Of a DNA stretch of 64,000 nt, positions 1-8,222 are shown piece after piece. The position numbers were made by a program, and so were the translations under genes. The notes under the pieces were generated by a model. It was not told where the DNA came from. It worked only from the letters and a program-made list of their open reading frames with translations, and searched no databases. This DNA comes from DAIOGN01 sp036745245 (lineage in GTDB: Bacteria; Zixibacteria; MSB-5A5; JAUVRN01): assembly GCA_036745245.1 (NCBI GenBank), contig DAIOGN010000001.1, forward strand, positions 1 to 64,000, read 5' to 3'. Numbering within the stretch: position 1 is the stretch's first letter; every line of letters begins with the position of its first letter.

Positions 1-32
1 CCGCTTTTTTTTTGCTCCGTACGTTGGGGCCC

Positions 33-662
33 ATGCGTCGGGCCGGGACGGAGTATGAGGAGGCGCTGCGCGGCGCAGGGTACCTGCGTGTGGCGGGCGT
101 GGACGAAGTGGGCCGCGGACCTCTCGCCGGTCCTGTGGTGGCCTGCGCGGTGATGCTGCAGTCCCACGTCGATCTGCCCGGCGTGACCGACTCGAAGCTG
201 CTCAGCGATGCCGCGCGCCGCAGACTCCTTCCCAAAATCCTCGAGAACGCGGTGGCCTTCGGTGTGGGCGTGATCGACTCCGTGGAGATCGACCGCATCA
301 ACATTCTTCAGGCCACTTTCGCCGCCATGAGGAACGCGCTCGCGCACATCGAGTGTGACGCGCTCATCGTGGACGGGCGTCTCTCCATCCCCGGAGTGGC
401 CCACTTCCAGATGCCGAGGCCCGGCGCCGACTTCGACTCCTTGTCGGTCGCGGCCGCATCGATCGTGGCCAAGGTCACGCGGGACGATCTCATGTCGGAA
501 CTCGACTGTGAGTATCCCGGCTACGGATTTGCGGCGCACAAGGGCTATGCCACACGCGCGCACTTCGAAGCACTCGACCGCCTGGGGCCCTGCGCCGTTC
601 ACCGCCAGTCGTTTCTGGTGCGGTGGCGCCTGCGGAAGTCGCAGGTGGGACTGGAGTGCTGA
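33..662 (+). CDS. rnhB: Ribonuclease HII
   Basis: Cleaves the RNA strand of RNA-DNA hybrids and excises misincorporated ribonucleotides. The reading frame is open from a TTG at 12, but the ATG at 33 gives a protein of 209 residues, normal for the family. The N-terminal motif GVDEVGRGPLAGP carries the catalytic D24 and E25; D114 lies in LIVDG and D151 in SIVAKVTRD, completing the four-acid active site. The T-run at 5-13 may be the tail of a terminator of a gene before the window. In many genomes rnhB is followed directly by yraN; here a VOC-DedA pair on the other strand lies between them. Confidence 0.95.
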   Translation: MRRAGTEYEEALRGAGYLRVAGVDEVGRGPLAGPVVACAVMLQSHVDLPGVTDSKLLSDAARRRLLPKILENAVAFGVGVIDSVEIDRINILQATFAAMRNALAHIECDALIVDGRLSIPGVAHFQMPRPGADFDSLSVAAASIVAKVTRDDLMSELDCEYPGYGFAAHKGYATRAHFEALDRLGPCAVHRQSFLVRWRLRKSQVGLEC

Positions 663-669
663 ACTCTCG

Positions 670-690
670 CCCGGCGGTTCAGTCGCCGGG
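670..690. terminator. Hairpin between convergent genes rnhB and VOC protein
   Basis: A perfect 7-bp stem (CCCGGCG at 670-676, CGCCGGG at 684-690) with a 7-base loop begins 8 bases after the rnhB stop and overlaps the stop codon of the opposite gene. There is no T-run, so it is at best a weak or Rho-assisted bidirectional terminator. Confidence 0.4.
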
Positions 691-1119
691 AGGGCGATGG
701 GAGAGCGCCTCTGTCACCTGCCGGTATTCGTACGTGGTCACTTCGAGCAAATGTCCCCACGGATCCTTGAAGTAGATCGAGTACGCCCGCTCGTGGTCTA
801 CCACGGGATCCTCCGGCGCTTCGAGGGGCAGCATCAACTCGGGAAGATTCTGGAGGAACTCCATGAAACCTGAGGCCGAGAGCCGAAAAGCCACGCGACG
901 AAAGCCTGCCTGCGCGCGATGGCGCGGAGGTTCACCCTCGAACAACGCGAGCTTGGTGCCATCGCCCGCGGCGATCATGAGCGGTCCGCCCGTATCGGTC
1001 GCCCAGGCACGAAACTCGGGGACGATGGCCAGACCCAGCGCGCGTTCGTACCAGGCCGCCGCCTCGAACCGGTCGGGCACGAACAGTTCCACGTGATCGA
1101 TGCCCTCTACGGAGGTCAT
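679..1119 (-). CDS. VOC (glyoxalase/bleomycin-resistance fold) family protein
   Basis: A 146-residue single VOC domain of two beta-alpha-beta-beta-beta units. The first unit starts with GIDHVELFV, whose H9 is the usual first metal ligand; the last strand GHLLEVTTYEY supplies E126. The second unit begins RRVAFRL, with no His where many metal-dependent members have one. Substrate cannot be told. The ATG at 1119 overlaps the stop of the upstream DedA gene by four bases, so the two are translationally coupled. The frame stays open upstream to 1851, but that extension is the antisense-like reading of the DedA gene and is not part of this protein. Confidence 0.85.
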   Translation of the reverse strand: MTSVEGIDHVELFVPDRFEAAAWYERALGLAIVPEFRAWATDTGGPLMIAAGDGTKLALFEGEPPRHRAQAGFRRVAFRLSASGFMEFLQNLPELMLPLEAPEDPVVDHERAYSIYFKDPWGHLLEVTTYEYRQVTEALSHRPPGD

Positions 1120-1793
1120 GGGCGGTCGACGTGCTCCGCCCGCTGGGCCTTCTGGCTGCGGTGGCGCAGCCAGGCGCGAATCACCTCCACGCCCGCAGGC
1201 ACCGCCGACAACACGATGATGGCCACGATCACGAGCCCGAAGTTTTCCTGCACGAAGGGGCGCGTTCCGAAGTAGTAGCCGAGCAGCCCGAAGCCGGCCA
1301 CCCAGATCACCGCGCCCGAGGCGTTGTAGATCCAGAAGCGCAGGTAATTCATGTGGCCCACGCCGGCGACGAACGGCGCGAACGTGCGAATGAACGGCAG
1401 AAAGCGCGCCATCACGATGGTCTTGCCGCCGTGCTTTTCGTAGAACTTCTGCGTGCGCACAAGATGTTCCTGTTTGAACCAGCGGCTCTTCTTCGCGAAC
1501 ACCTGCGAGCCCACCCGTCGCCCGATGGAGTAGTTGACGCTGTCTCCCACGATGGCGGCCGTCGTCAGGCACACCAGGAGCAGCTCGAGATCGAGAGCCC
1601 CCGTGGCCGCCAGCGCGCCGGCGGCAAAGATGAGGGAGTCGCCCGGCAGGAAGGGGGCCACGACCACCCCTGTCTCCAGAAAGATGATCGTGAACAGGAT
1701 GGCGTAGATCCAGCTCCCATAGGTCGCCACCATCTCGACTAAGTGCTTGTCGATGTGAAGGATGAAGTCGAACAGGGTGGTGAAGAGTTCCAT
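1116..1793 (-). CDS. DedA family membrane protein
   Basis: A 225-residue inner-membrane protein of the DedA/VTT (SNARE-associated) family, whose members act in lipid-carrier recycling and envelope homeostasis. Seen: an N-terminal amphipathic helix, the re-entrant signature VVVAPFLPGDSLIFAAGAL, the conserved MARFLPFIRTFAPFVAGVG segment with its essential arginines, and a basic C-terminus. It leads a two-gene unit with the VOC protein. Which DedA subfamily (undecaprenyl-phosphate or phospholipid) is not evident. Confidence 0.9.
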   Translation of the reverse strand: MELFTTLFDFILHIDKHLVEMVATYGSWIYAILFTIIFLETGVVVAPFLPGDSLIFAAGALAATGALDLELLLVCLTTAAIVGDSVNYSIGRRVGSQVFAKKSRWFKQEHLVRTQKFYEKHGGKTIVMARFLPFIRTFAPFVAGVGHMNYLRFWIYNASGAVIWVAGFGLLGYYFGTRPFVQENFGLVIVAIIVLSAVPAGVEVIRAWLRHRSQKAQRAEHVDRP

Positions 1794-1954
1794 GGGTCTG
1801 GGGTCGGCCTGGGGGTGAGTCGATGTATTCCTGGCTGTGCGCCTGCGCCAATGTGGCCCCAGGACGCGTGATGCGTTACTGCAAAATCCCGGGTCTGCCC
1901 GCCAGCACCGGATGAGATGGCTGAACGCCCCTGGATCCCATAAGGTGTCTGCTC

Positions 1955-2326
1955 ATGTCATCCAATCGACAGTTCACCGGCCGACGAGGCGAGGCGATGG
2001 CGGCCTCTTGGTATGCCGACCGAGGGTATGAAATCGTGGGCGCCAATGTTCGAGTGGGACGACTCGAACTCGATCTGATCTGCCGCACCGATTCCGAAAC
2101 GGTGTTCGTCGAAGTGAAAACGGTTCTCGACGACGAATTCGGCGACCCGGTGTACAAAGTCGATCGGCTCAAGCGTCGGGCCATCATCACCGCCGCCCGA
2201 TTGTGGCTCCTGGGTCATCCGCAGGGTGCGCGCGGTGTGCGCTTCGACATCATCACCGTGGACGGCTCGAAGGTGCCACCTGCAGTCGAGCCTCTCCCCG
2301 CCGCCTTCACCGCCGACGACATCTAG
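1955..2326 (+). CDS. yraN: YraN family (UPF0102) endonuclease-like protein
   Basis: A 123-residue member of UPF0102, a small family with a PD-(D/E)xK nuclease-like fold and no firmly established role. The core motifs are visible: GRRGE near residue 10, VGRLELDLICR (E38, D40) and VFVEVKT (E53, K55), followed by the basic VDRLKRRAI helix. The genes around rnhB and yraN are commonly linked in bacteria, which supports the call. Confidence 0.9.
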   Translation: MSSNRQFTGRRGEAMAASWYADRGYEIVGANVRVGRLELDLICRTDSETVFVEVKTVLDDEFGDPVYKVDRLKRRAIITAARLWLLGHPQGARGVRFDIITVDGSKVPPAVEPLPAAFTADDI

Positions 2327-2662
2327 GGGTAGAAAAAGGCGACAGCCAGGAGCAGTTACCCCGTGTAACGAGCGGGGCCTCAAGGCTGCCATGGTCGAAA
2401 ACACGGGTTTTCGTCACACGATCAATCGGTGACCGAATCCTACCACCGTCTGATCGGGAACGACCAATTTTCGACTGGGAGATTTTGATCGTTCCGGTAC
2501 GCGGAATGCACCGAAACGATCAGGAATTGATCGGGGCTCGAAAAACCACTTAAGCAAACATATGGCCAGTGGGTGTCAGAGCGTCCCGGCTGCATTTCAC
2601 CAGGGTGCGACGCATGAGCAAGCTCCCCACAAGTCCCCTTTAAGTTCGCGGAAAAGTGTGCT
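2327..2662. other. Intergenic stretch with clustered GATC-containing inverted repeats
   Basis: No convincing gene. The stretch is less GC-rich than its surroundings between about 2390 and 2570. It holds a 12-bp inverted repeat with one mismatch (2487-2498 and 2510-2521, 11-base loop), a small palindrome TCGGT-G-ACCGA near 2428, and several further copies of TGATCG or CGATCA, two of them in GGAACGA-like contexts. It lies between the 3' ends of yraN and of the lipoprotein gene, so it is not an obvious promoter region. It may be a repeat element or a small RNA locus. Confidence 0.4.
2487..2521. repeat. 12-bp imperfect inverted repeat
   Basis: Left arm GATCGTTCCGGT (2487-2498), right arm ACCGAAACGATC (2510-2521), one mismatch, 11-base spacer. 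It sits in the 2.3-2.7 kb intergenic region among other GATC-containing half-sites. Confidence 0.5.
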
Positions 2663-2686
2663 GGCCCCTTTTTTCGAGTCTGACCC
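2663..2686 (-). repeat. Degenerate GGGTCAGAC-type element
   Basis: On the minus strand GGGTCAGACTCG begins with the last base of the lipoprotein gene's TAG stop and runs into A6-GGGGCC. It resembles one arm of the GGGGTC-A-GACCCC palindromes at 28273 and 46231, which also abut stop codons. Only half of the palindrome is recognisable, so the relationship is tentative. Confidence 0.35.
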
Positions 2687-2958
2687 TACTTTCCTGTCCG
2701 CCGCGCCTTTTCCTTCTCCACTTCGTGCCAGAACATGAGCCAGTCGTCGGTGGTGAAGGTGCTGGCCAGCGAGTCCACATAGGCGGAGTCCGCAGGCAAT
2801 GAGTCGGCAGCTTGCACGGTCGTGGTATCGTGCAGCCGGTCCACCCAGGCGCGCGCCTTCTCACTGATGTCGGCGCGGTGTGCGTCACCGCACGCGGCGG
2901 AGAGCCCTGCCAGAAGGCCCAGCGCCGCTTTGCGTATCCACCGGCTACTCGGGCTCAT
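2686..2958 (-). CDS. Small putative lipoprotein
   Basis: A 90-residue protein I do not recognise. The N-terminus has two positive charges, a hydrophobic core and a lipobox LSAAC with the acylated Cys at 23, so it should be a lipoprotein of the inner or outer membrane. The mature part is short, acidic in the middle and ends with a charged helix (HEVEKEKARRTGK). Its start overlaps the end of rqcH by 14 bases, which suggests coupling, but a link in function is not evident. Confidence 0.65.
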   Translation of the reverse strand: MSPSSRWIRKAALGLLAGLSAACGDAHRADISEKARAWVDRLHDTTTVQAADSLPADSAYVDSLASTFTTDDWLMFWHEVEKEKARRTGK

Positions 2959-4540
2959 CCCACTCCGGGTAGAGTCGCGGCTCCACCATGATCGATTTCT
3001 CCCGCTCCGCAGTCACGGCGCCGGCCGCCGCCGCACGCGGCTTGCGGACATACTTGGCGAGCGTGTAGATCACCGGCACTTTCTTCGACGTCCGGGCGCG
3101 CGAATAGTACGCCGCCGTGGCGGCGGCTGCCAGCACATCGGACGGCGCAGGCGCCTGTCCCAGCGCGTGCGATCTCAGGATCACGTGGGAGCCTGGGCAT
3201 TGCTGCACATGAAACCACATATCCTCGCGGTGAGCCGCGTGCAGCGTGAGCTCGTCGTTTTCCTTGTTGTTCCGTCCCACCCAGATCGCCAGACCCCCGG
3301 GGCTCCGAAACCGCCGGAATCGCACCGCCTCCTGCTTCACTTTCACTCCCGGCCGCTTCTTCTCCGCCTGTCGAGCCATCCGGCCCAGCTCGACAAACGC
3401 GGCAGCTACGCCAACGTCTTCCGAGTCCATCCCATCCGCTACGGCCCGCAGGAGTTCGTCCAGGCGGGCGAGGTCTTTCCCCACGCGATCGAGTCGCGCC
3501 TGAGTAGTCTCCATGCCCCGCCGCAGCCGACGCGCTTCCTGGTACCAGCGATCAGCCTGCTCGTGCGGGCGCTGCCGCGGATCGAGGGCCACCTTGCGCT
3601 CTCCGCTAGCGCCCTGCACGTTGAACTCCTTCTGGCCCTTCTTCACACTCGACAACTGCGATTTCAACGAGTCGGCGTTTTCCTGAAGCTGTCCGTGATC
3701 CTTTTGACGTGCACGATCCCTCTCGAGTTCCCGTTGGGCGCGTGCCAGGCGAGCGTGCAGTTCGCGCGCACCCTCCAGCGCGATTTTGCGCTCATCCAGC
3801 TGGTCCTCCCGTTTACGGGCTTCCGAAACGAATCGGCTGGATGCATGCGACACGCCCCCGGCATCCTCGAACTTCAGGCCCGGCAGTTGCGCGGAGAAAT
3901 CTACAAGCGACACCCCCACCGCCCGGTCTTCCTTCAACACAACGAAACCCGACAGCGGAGCCTTCGACACGTTTCTCGCCAATTCCACGATGAACTCCCA
4001 GGGCGAACGACCCGAGGCCAAAGCTGCCTCCAGCCAGAGATCCTCGAGTCCTCGCACCGAGCCAGGGTCGTCGGGCCGGGGGAGATCGAGCACGTCGAGC
4101 AGGAACGGCCCTGCCGGATGCGCGGCACGCGCCGGTTTCGCTCCCACGCTCACGAGCACCTCACCACTTGCGTCCCTCAACACCAGCGAGGGCCGGGGAA
4201 AGGCGCAGTACTCTAGCGTGAGCGCGGAGGTTTCACCGGCAGTTTCAGTGGAAAGATTCACAAGCAGCCTGCGATCTCGATCGGGCTGAGAAACTCCGGT
4301 GATGCGCGCACCCACAAGCGGCCGCCAGCTTTCGGGCAGCTTCTGACATCCACGCGAGGGCAGACACTCCACTCGCGGAAAGCGAGGATCCAGCCAGAAA
4401 ATCAGGTCGCGCTCTTCGCCACAGTCGTAGGTGAAAATCACCCCGGCGGCGAAGACCCTTCCTCCCCGTATCCGGCCGCCCTCGAGCCGTTCCCCAAGCT
4501 CACGAGCGAGTCCCCAGAACCACATTGGGCCAAAGTGCAC
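2945..4540 (-). CDS. rqcH: NFACT-family ribosome quality-control protein RqcH
   Basis: Bacterial Rqc2/NEMF homologue, which binds stalled 50S-peptidyl-tRNA complexes and adds C-terminal alanine tails to mark the nascent chain for degradation. The 531-residue protein has the NFACT-N domain first (with the Asp-Arg motif at about 87-90, needed for tailing in known members), a long charged coiled coil (about 255-390), and the NFACT-R domain near the C-terminus, seen as GLAIWVGRNNKENDEL and DMWFHVQQCPGSHVILR. The usual fibronectin-binding (FbpA) annotation is historic. The N-terminus is slightly unusual (MHFGPMWFWG) compared with the family's MDGxxL start. Confidence 0.9.
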   Translation of the reverse strand: MHFGPMWFWGLARELGERLEGGRIRGGRVFAAGVIFTYDCGEERDLIFWLDPRFPRVECLPSRGCQKLPESWRPLVGARITGVSQPDRDRRLLVNLSTETAGETSALTLEYCAFPRPSLVLRDASGEVLVSVGAKPARAAHPAGPFLLDVLDLPRPDDPGSVRGLEDLWLEAALASGRSPWEFIVELARNVSKAPLSGFVVLKEDRAVGVSLVDFSAQLPGLKFEDAGGVSHASSRFVSEARKREDQLDERKIALEGARELHARLARAQRELERDRARQKDHGQLQENADSLKSQLSSVKKGQKEFNVQGASGERKVALDPRQRPHEQADRWYQEARRLRRGMETTQARLDRVGKDLARLDELLRAVADGMDSEDVGVAAAFVELGRMARQAEKKRPGVKVKQEAVRFRRFRSPGGLAIWVGRNNKENDELTLHAAHREDMWFHVQQCPGSHVILRSHALGQAPAPSDVLAAAATAAYYSRARTSKKVPVIYTLAKYVRKPRAAAAGAVTAEREKSIMVEPRLYPEWDEPE

Positions 4541-4635
4541 AGCATGTATATATAGGAGGCGGGGCCTCTTGCCGCAATTACTGTTGCCATAACGACTTAG
4601 CTAAAATCACACGGCGGCCGGAGCGGGCTTTCCGC

Positions 4636-4641
4636 TTGACG
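4636..4641 (+). promoter_or_regulatory. Possible -35 element upstream of WecA-like gene
   Basis: TTGACG within CCGCTTGACGGG lies 40 bases before the ATG at 4682. No good -10 is found at 16-18 bases. The same CTTGAC core precedes the genes at 37848, 43658 and 61392, which is why it is noted. Confidence 0.3.
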
Positions 4642-4681
4642 GGGCCCTTCCGCTACGGTTGCTTAAGGTACTCTACTTCCT

Positions 4682-5794
4682 ATGGATATGGGCATTCCCG
4701 GCGCCCTTTTGGGCGCCCTGCCTTTGACCGTGGCAACAGCCTACCTGGTACTCTGGGTACTGACGCCTCCGGTCATTCGACTCTGCACCAGGCTGGGTCT
4801 CTACGACTATCCTGGTGCCCGCAAGCGTCACCTGGTGCCCACGCCGCGTCTGGGCGGCCTGGCCATCGCGGCAGGAATCGGGGCATCGGTGCTTCTCACC
4901 AGCCTCCTATGGCCCCATTTGCTTCAGGATCTGGCCGGACAATGGCCCGGCATCATCTGGGCCGGGCTGCTCATCCTCGCGCTCGGCGTGTACGACGACG
5001 TGGTGGGGGCGCCCGCGTATCTCAAGCTAATGGCGCAAATCACCGCCGGGCTTTTGCTCTGCCTCTGGGACTTCAAGTTCGCCACGGTGTGGGTGCCCTT
5101 CGTGGGCCGGATTCCTCTCGGGATCTGGAGCATTCCGCTCACCACCATGTGGATCGTGGTCCTGTGCAACGCCGTCAATCTGGTGGACGGGCTCGACGGA
5201 CTCGCCTCGGGACTCGCCGCCATCGGCGGATTCTTCCTCGCGGCCGTGGGCGTGTTCTGGAGCGTGCCGCTGGTGGCCGTGCTGGGTGCGGCGCTCGTGG
5301 GCGCCAACCTCGGGTTCCTGCGTTTCAATTTTCCACCCGCGCGCATCTTCATGGGCGACTCGGGCTCGTTGTTTCTCGGCTTCGTCTTCGCCGTGGCGTC
5401 CGTGTCCGTGCCCATCAAAACGCTCACCGCGATCACGATGGCGCTGCCCCTTCTCGCCGTGGCGTTCCCGGTGGTGGAAGTGATCACGTCGGCCACGCGG
5501 CGCATGCTGTCGGGGCGCTCGCCCATGCGCGCCGACCATGCCCACTGGCACCAGCTTCTGGTCCGGCGCGGCTGGTCTACCCGCCGCATTCTCTGGACCT
5601 ACTATGGCCTCGCCGTGGGCTTCGGCCTGTTCGTGCCCGCCCTGCGTTACGTGGACCGCTACCTGGTTCTGCCCGTTTTCCTGGTGTTCTGCGCGGTTGT
5701 GATCGGCTACCTGTCGAGCCGGGCGCGCGTGAAACCTTCCAACGAACTCGCATCCAGCCCGGCAGACGCCGAAATCGAGCATGCTCGAGTTTGA
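4682..5794 (+). CDS. Undecaprenyl-phosphate sugar-1-phosphate transferase (WecA/TagO/MraY superfamily)
   Basis: Polytopic inner-membrane enzyme that moves a HexNAc-1-phosphate from a UDP-sugar to undecaprenyl phosphate, the first step of O-antigen, enterobacterial common antigen or teichoic-type polymers. The 370 residues show about ten or eleven membrane segments and the family signatures in order: [13 protein letters not shown] (Mg-binding DDxxG-like), [28 protein letters not shown], and the cytoplasmic [12 protein letters not shown] loop (the HxH-R substrate motif). The last distinguishes the WecA/TagO branch from MraY. Its end overlaps accA by 14 bases. Nucleotide-sugar genes at 46-49 kb could supply later steps. 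Confidence 0.88.
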   Translation: MDMGIPGALLGALPLTVATAYLVLWVLTPPVIRLCTRLGLYDYPGARKRHLVPTPRLGGLAIAAGIGASVLLTSLLWPHLLQDLAGQWPGIIWAGLLILALGVYDDVVGAPAYLKLMAQITAGLLLCLWDFKFATVWVPFVGRIPLGIWSIPLTTMWIVVLCNAVNLVDGLDGLASGLAAIGGFFLAAVGVFWSVPLVAVLGAALVGANLGFLRFNFPPARIFMGDSGSLFLGFVFAVASVSVPIKTLTAITMALPLLAVAFPVVEVITSATRRMLSGRSPMRADHAHWHQLLVRRGWSTRRILWTYYGLAVGFGLFVPALRYVDRYLVLPVFLVFCAVVIGYLSSRARVKPSNELASSPADAEIEHARV

Positions 5795-6722
5795 AAAGCC
5801 CATCCTCGAGCTCGAGCGTCACATCCAGCAGCAGAGGGAACTGGGCGCTCCGGGCACCGACAAGCAGATCTCGGATCTGGAACACCAGCTCGGTGAGCTG
5901 CGTGAAAAAATCTACTCGGGCCTCACGCGCTGGCAGCGCATTCAACTGGCCCGTCATCCCCAGAGACCCTACTCGCTCGACTTGATCGAGCGCATGGTGC
6001 GCGACTGGGTGGAGCTCCACGGCGACCGGGGATATGCCGACGACCGCGCGCTGGTGGCTGGCTTCGGCCGGATACGCGACCGCGTGGTCCTCGTGCTGGG
6101 GCAGCAGAAGGGGCGCGACACCAAGCAGAAACTCGAACGCAATTTCGGGATGATGCATCCCGAAGGCTATCGCAAGGCCCTCCGCCTCATGCAGCTGGCG
6201 GCCCGGTTCAACCGCCCCGTGGTGGTGCTCATCGACACGCCGGGTGCCTTCCCGGGAATCGGAGCGGAGGAGCGCGGGCAGGCGGAGGCCATCGCGCGCA
6301 ACATCCGTGAAATGGCGCGTCTGCCCGTGCCGATCGTGTGCGTGATCATCGGCGAGGGTGCGTCCGGCGGAGCGCTCGGCCTCGGCGTGGGCGACCGGGT
6401 GTACATGCTGGAGAACGCCTGGTACACCGTGATCTCACCGGAGGGTTGTGCCGCCATCCTGTTCCGGGATTCGGGCCGCGCCCCGGAGGCGGCCGAGGCG
6501 CTCAAGCCCACCGCGGAAGACCTGTTGCAGCAGCGTATCATCGACGGTACGATTCCCGAACCCCCGGGGGGCGCGCACCGCGACTGGGACCGCCAGGCGG
6601 AACTGGTGGCACAGCACGTGGACATGGCCCTGAATGAACTGGCGGGACTGAACGGTAAAGCCTTGATTAGGTCCCGTCTGCTCAAATACAGGGTGATGGG
6701 TGCGTATACGGAGGCCGGTTGA
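5781..6722 (+). CDS. accA: Acetyl-CoA carboxylase carboxyltransferase subunit alpha
   Basis: Transfers CO2 from biotin on AccB to acetyl-CoA as part of the AccAD heterotetramer, making malonyl-CoA for fatty acids. The 313-residue length and sequence are typical: an N-terminal helical region ([14 protein letters not shown]), [13 protein letters not shown], and the crotonase-fold core with [36 protein letters not shown] and [17 protein letters not shown] followed by [11 protein letters not shown]. accD is not in the window. It is coupled to the preceding membrane transferase (14-base overlap) and to the next small gene (TTGA overlap). Confidence 0.95.
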   Translation: MLEFEKPILELERHIQQQRELGAPGTDKQISDLEHQLGELREKIYSGLTRWQRIQLARHPQRPYSLDLIERMVRDWVELHGDRGYADDRALVAGFGRIRDRVVLVLGQQKGRDTKQKLERNFGMMHPEGYRKALRLMQLAARFNRPVVVLIDTPGAFPGIGAEERGQAEAIARNIREMARLPVPIVCVIIGEGASGGALGLGVGDRVYMLENAWYTVISPEGCAAILFRDSGRAPEAAEALKPTAEDLLQQRIIDGTIPEPPGGAHRDWDRQAELVAQHVDMALNELAGLNGKALIRSRLLKYRVMGAYTEAG

Positions 6723-6898
6723 TCGACAAAGAGTTTCTCGAAATTCTCGCGTGTCCTGTGTGCAAGGGTCCACTGACCCTCGAGGAGGCGGCATCACGTC
6801 TCGTGTGCAGTTCATGTGTGGTGGGGTATCCCATCGAAGATGGTATTCCAAATCTGCTTCCGGATGCGGGGCGGCCGCTGGGTGAGGTGAAGCCATGA
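6719..6898 (+). CDS. Trm112-like / UPF0434 small zinc-ribbon protein
   Basis: A 59-residue gene, short enough to be missed by length cut-offs. It starts with TTG overlapping the accA stop (TTGA) and ends with a TGA overlapping the ATG of the next gene (ATGA). The protein begins [19 protein letters not shown] and continues [20 protein letters not shown], the hallmark of UPF0434 (YcaR) and the Trm112 family: two CxxC pairs binding zinc and the conserved YPIxDGIPxLL tail. Trm112 activates methyltransferases in eukaryotes and archaea; the bacterial role is less clear. Confidence 0.9.
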   Translation: MIDKEFLEILACPVCKGPLTLEEAASRLVCSSCVVGYPIEDGIPNLLPDAGRPLGEVKP

Positions 6899-7347
6899 AG
6901 CTCTCGAATCTGATAGAAGAAGACCTGATGGGGTTTGACCTGCAGTCGACGTCGAAGGACGACGTGATCAAGGAGCTGGTGGAACTGGCCGCGAGAAGCA
7001 AGCTGGTCCGCGACAAGTCGCTCCTCTTAGACGAGGTGCAGAAGCGCGAGAAGCTGGTGACCACGGGCGTGGGCTGGGGCGTGGCCTTCCCGCACGCCAA
7101 GACCAAGGCCATGAAGGGGATCGTGATCACCTTCGGGCGGTCCGACAAGGGGGTCGACTTCGGCGCCATGGACCAGAAGCCGGTGCACCTGTTCTTCCTG
7201 ATCGCGGCCCCCGAAGACACGATCGGCGCCCACCTCAACGTGATGGCGAGACTGTCGTTCCTGATGAAGAGCCAGGACAACCGCGAACGGCTCCTGTCGG
7301 CCAGGAATCCCGGTGAAGTGCTGGAAGTCCTCGATTCTCTTGACTGA
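6895..7347 (+). CDS. PTS EIIA (PtsN/fructose-type) domain protein
   Basis: A 150-residue stand-alone EIIA domain of the nitrogen-related/fructose class. The phosphorylatable histidine is H67 in GVGWGVAFPHAKT. No sugar permease domain or other PTS gene lies nearby, so a regulatory role like that of PtsN is more likely than sugar uptake; this is inference. It is coupled to the Trm112-like gene upstream and is followed after 62 bases by mreC, placing it at the head of the cell-shape genes. Confidence 0.85.
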   Translation: MKLSNLIEEDLMGFDLQSTSKDDVIKELVELAARSKLVRDKSLLLDEVQKREKLVTTGVGWGVAFPHAKTKAMKGIVITFGRSDKGVDFGAMDQKPVHLFFLIAAPEDTIGAHLNVMARLSFLMKSQDNRERLLSARNPGEVLEVLDSLD

Positions 7348-7409
7348 CCGGCGGGTTCGGGTATAGAGCCCGTTGTCGCTCTTGCCGAAATGAGGGGGTG
7401 AGGGCAAGA

Positions 7410-8222
7410 ATGAGTTCCAGACCAGGCACCTATTTGTTGGCCGTCCTCGTGGCGGCCGGGCTGTTGTTGCGGGTGCTGGATACCTCCACCAAGGCCCCCC
7501 TCGCCGACCTCCTGCTCGGCTCCGTCTACTCCCCGTTTTTTGCGGTGCGCGGCTGGGCGCAGGAACAGGCCGCACTGCGCACCGACAACGCTCGTCTCCG
7601 CCACCTGGTGGGTGAGATGTCCTGGAAGGCCCAGGCTGGCGACGAGTACGCTCGTGAAGCCATGCGGCTGCGCGGGCTTTGGGATCTGCCTCTGGGCCAG
7701 ACACCCAATCTTCACATCGGCCGCGTGGTGGGCTGGGACAGGCGCGGCGGACACGAGGAAGTGATTGTGGATCGCGGGCTGGCGGGCGGAATTAGGCAGT
7801 ATGCGCCGGCGATCACTGAACACGGCGTGGCCGGGCGGGTGCGCGTGGTCACGCACAACTTCGCACGCGTGCAACTGTTGTCCGATCCGGGGTGCCGCGT
7901 CGCCGCGCGTTGCGTACGCAGCGGCGTGCTCGGCGTGGTGCGGATGCGCAGCGGGGCGCTGATCATGGATCGGGTGGCCGTGGAGTCCGACATCGCAGAG
8001 GGCGACACTCTGGTCACGGCCGGCATCGGCGGCATTTTCCCGGCGGGCTTGCTCGTGGGCACCGTCACCGGCGTGCGCAGGCCCACGTTGTCGCTTCTGG
8101 CCGAAGTCGACGTGCAACCCGCGGCGCAGTTGCAACGGCTCGACTACCTCTTCTTCCTCGAAAGTCAGGCGCAGCTGCCGCCGGGCGCTCCCTACGAAAT
8201 GGAAACGGAGTCCACTCCATGA
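7410..8222 (+). CDS. mreC: Rod shape-determining protein MreC
   Basis: Periplasmic scaffold of the elongasome, linking MreB/MreD to PBP2 and RodA. One N-terminal membrane segment (about residues 6-22) is followed by a coiled coil (LRTDNARLRHLVGEM) and the double beta-barrel domain with its characteristic VVGWDRRGGHEEVIVDRG, HNFARVQLLSDPG and VTAGIGGIFPAGLLVGTV. About 270 residues, typical. A GTG at 7398 could also serve; the ATG at 7410 has a purine-rich GAGGG just upstream. mreB, which usually comes first in this operon, is absent here. Confidence 0.92.
   Translation: MSSRPGTYLLAVLVAAGLLLRVLDTSTKAPLADLLLGSVYSPFFAVRGWAQEQAALRTDNARLRHLVGEMSWKAQAGDEYAREAMRLRGLWDLPLGQTPNLHIGRVVGWDRRGGHEEVIVDRGLAGGIRQYAPAITEHGVAGRVRVVTHNFARVQLLSDPGCRVAARCVRSGVLGVVRMRSGALIMDRVAVESDIAEGDTLVTAGIGGIFPAGLLVGTVTGVRRPTLSLLAEVDVQPAAQLQRLDYLFFLESQAQLPPGAPYEMETESTP

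Noticed and set aside
679..1851. One 390-codon frame joining the VOC protein to an upstream extension
   Set aside because: The extension lies over the DedA gene in another frame; the ATG at 1119 with a four-base overlap is the real start.
2822..4216. Long open frame (464 codons) on the plus strand
   Set aside because: It is opposite the rqcH gene, whose protein has clear NFACT motifs; the plus-strand product has a biased His/Arg/Leu composition and no motif.
6435..8135. Long open frame (566 codons) on the minus strand
   Set aside because: It runs antisense through accA, the Trm112-like gene, the EIIA gene and mreC, all with recognised domains; the product is His/Gly-rich without motifs.
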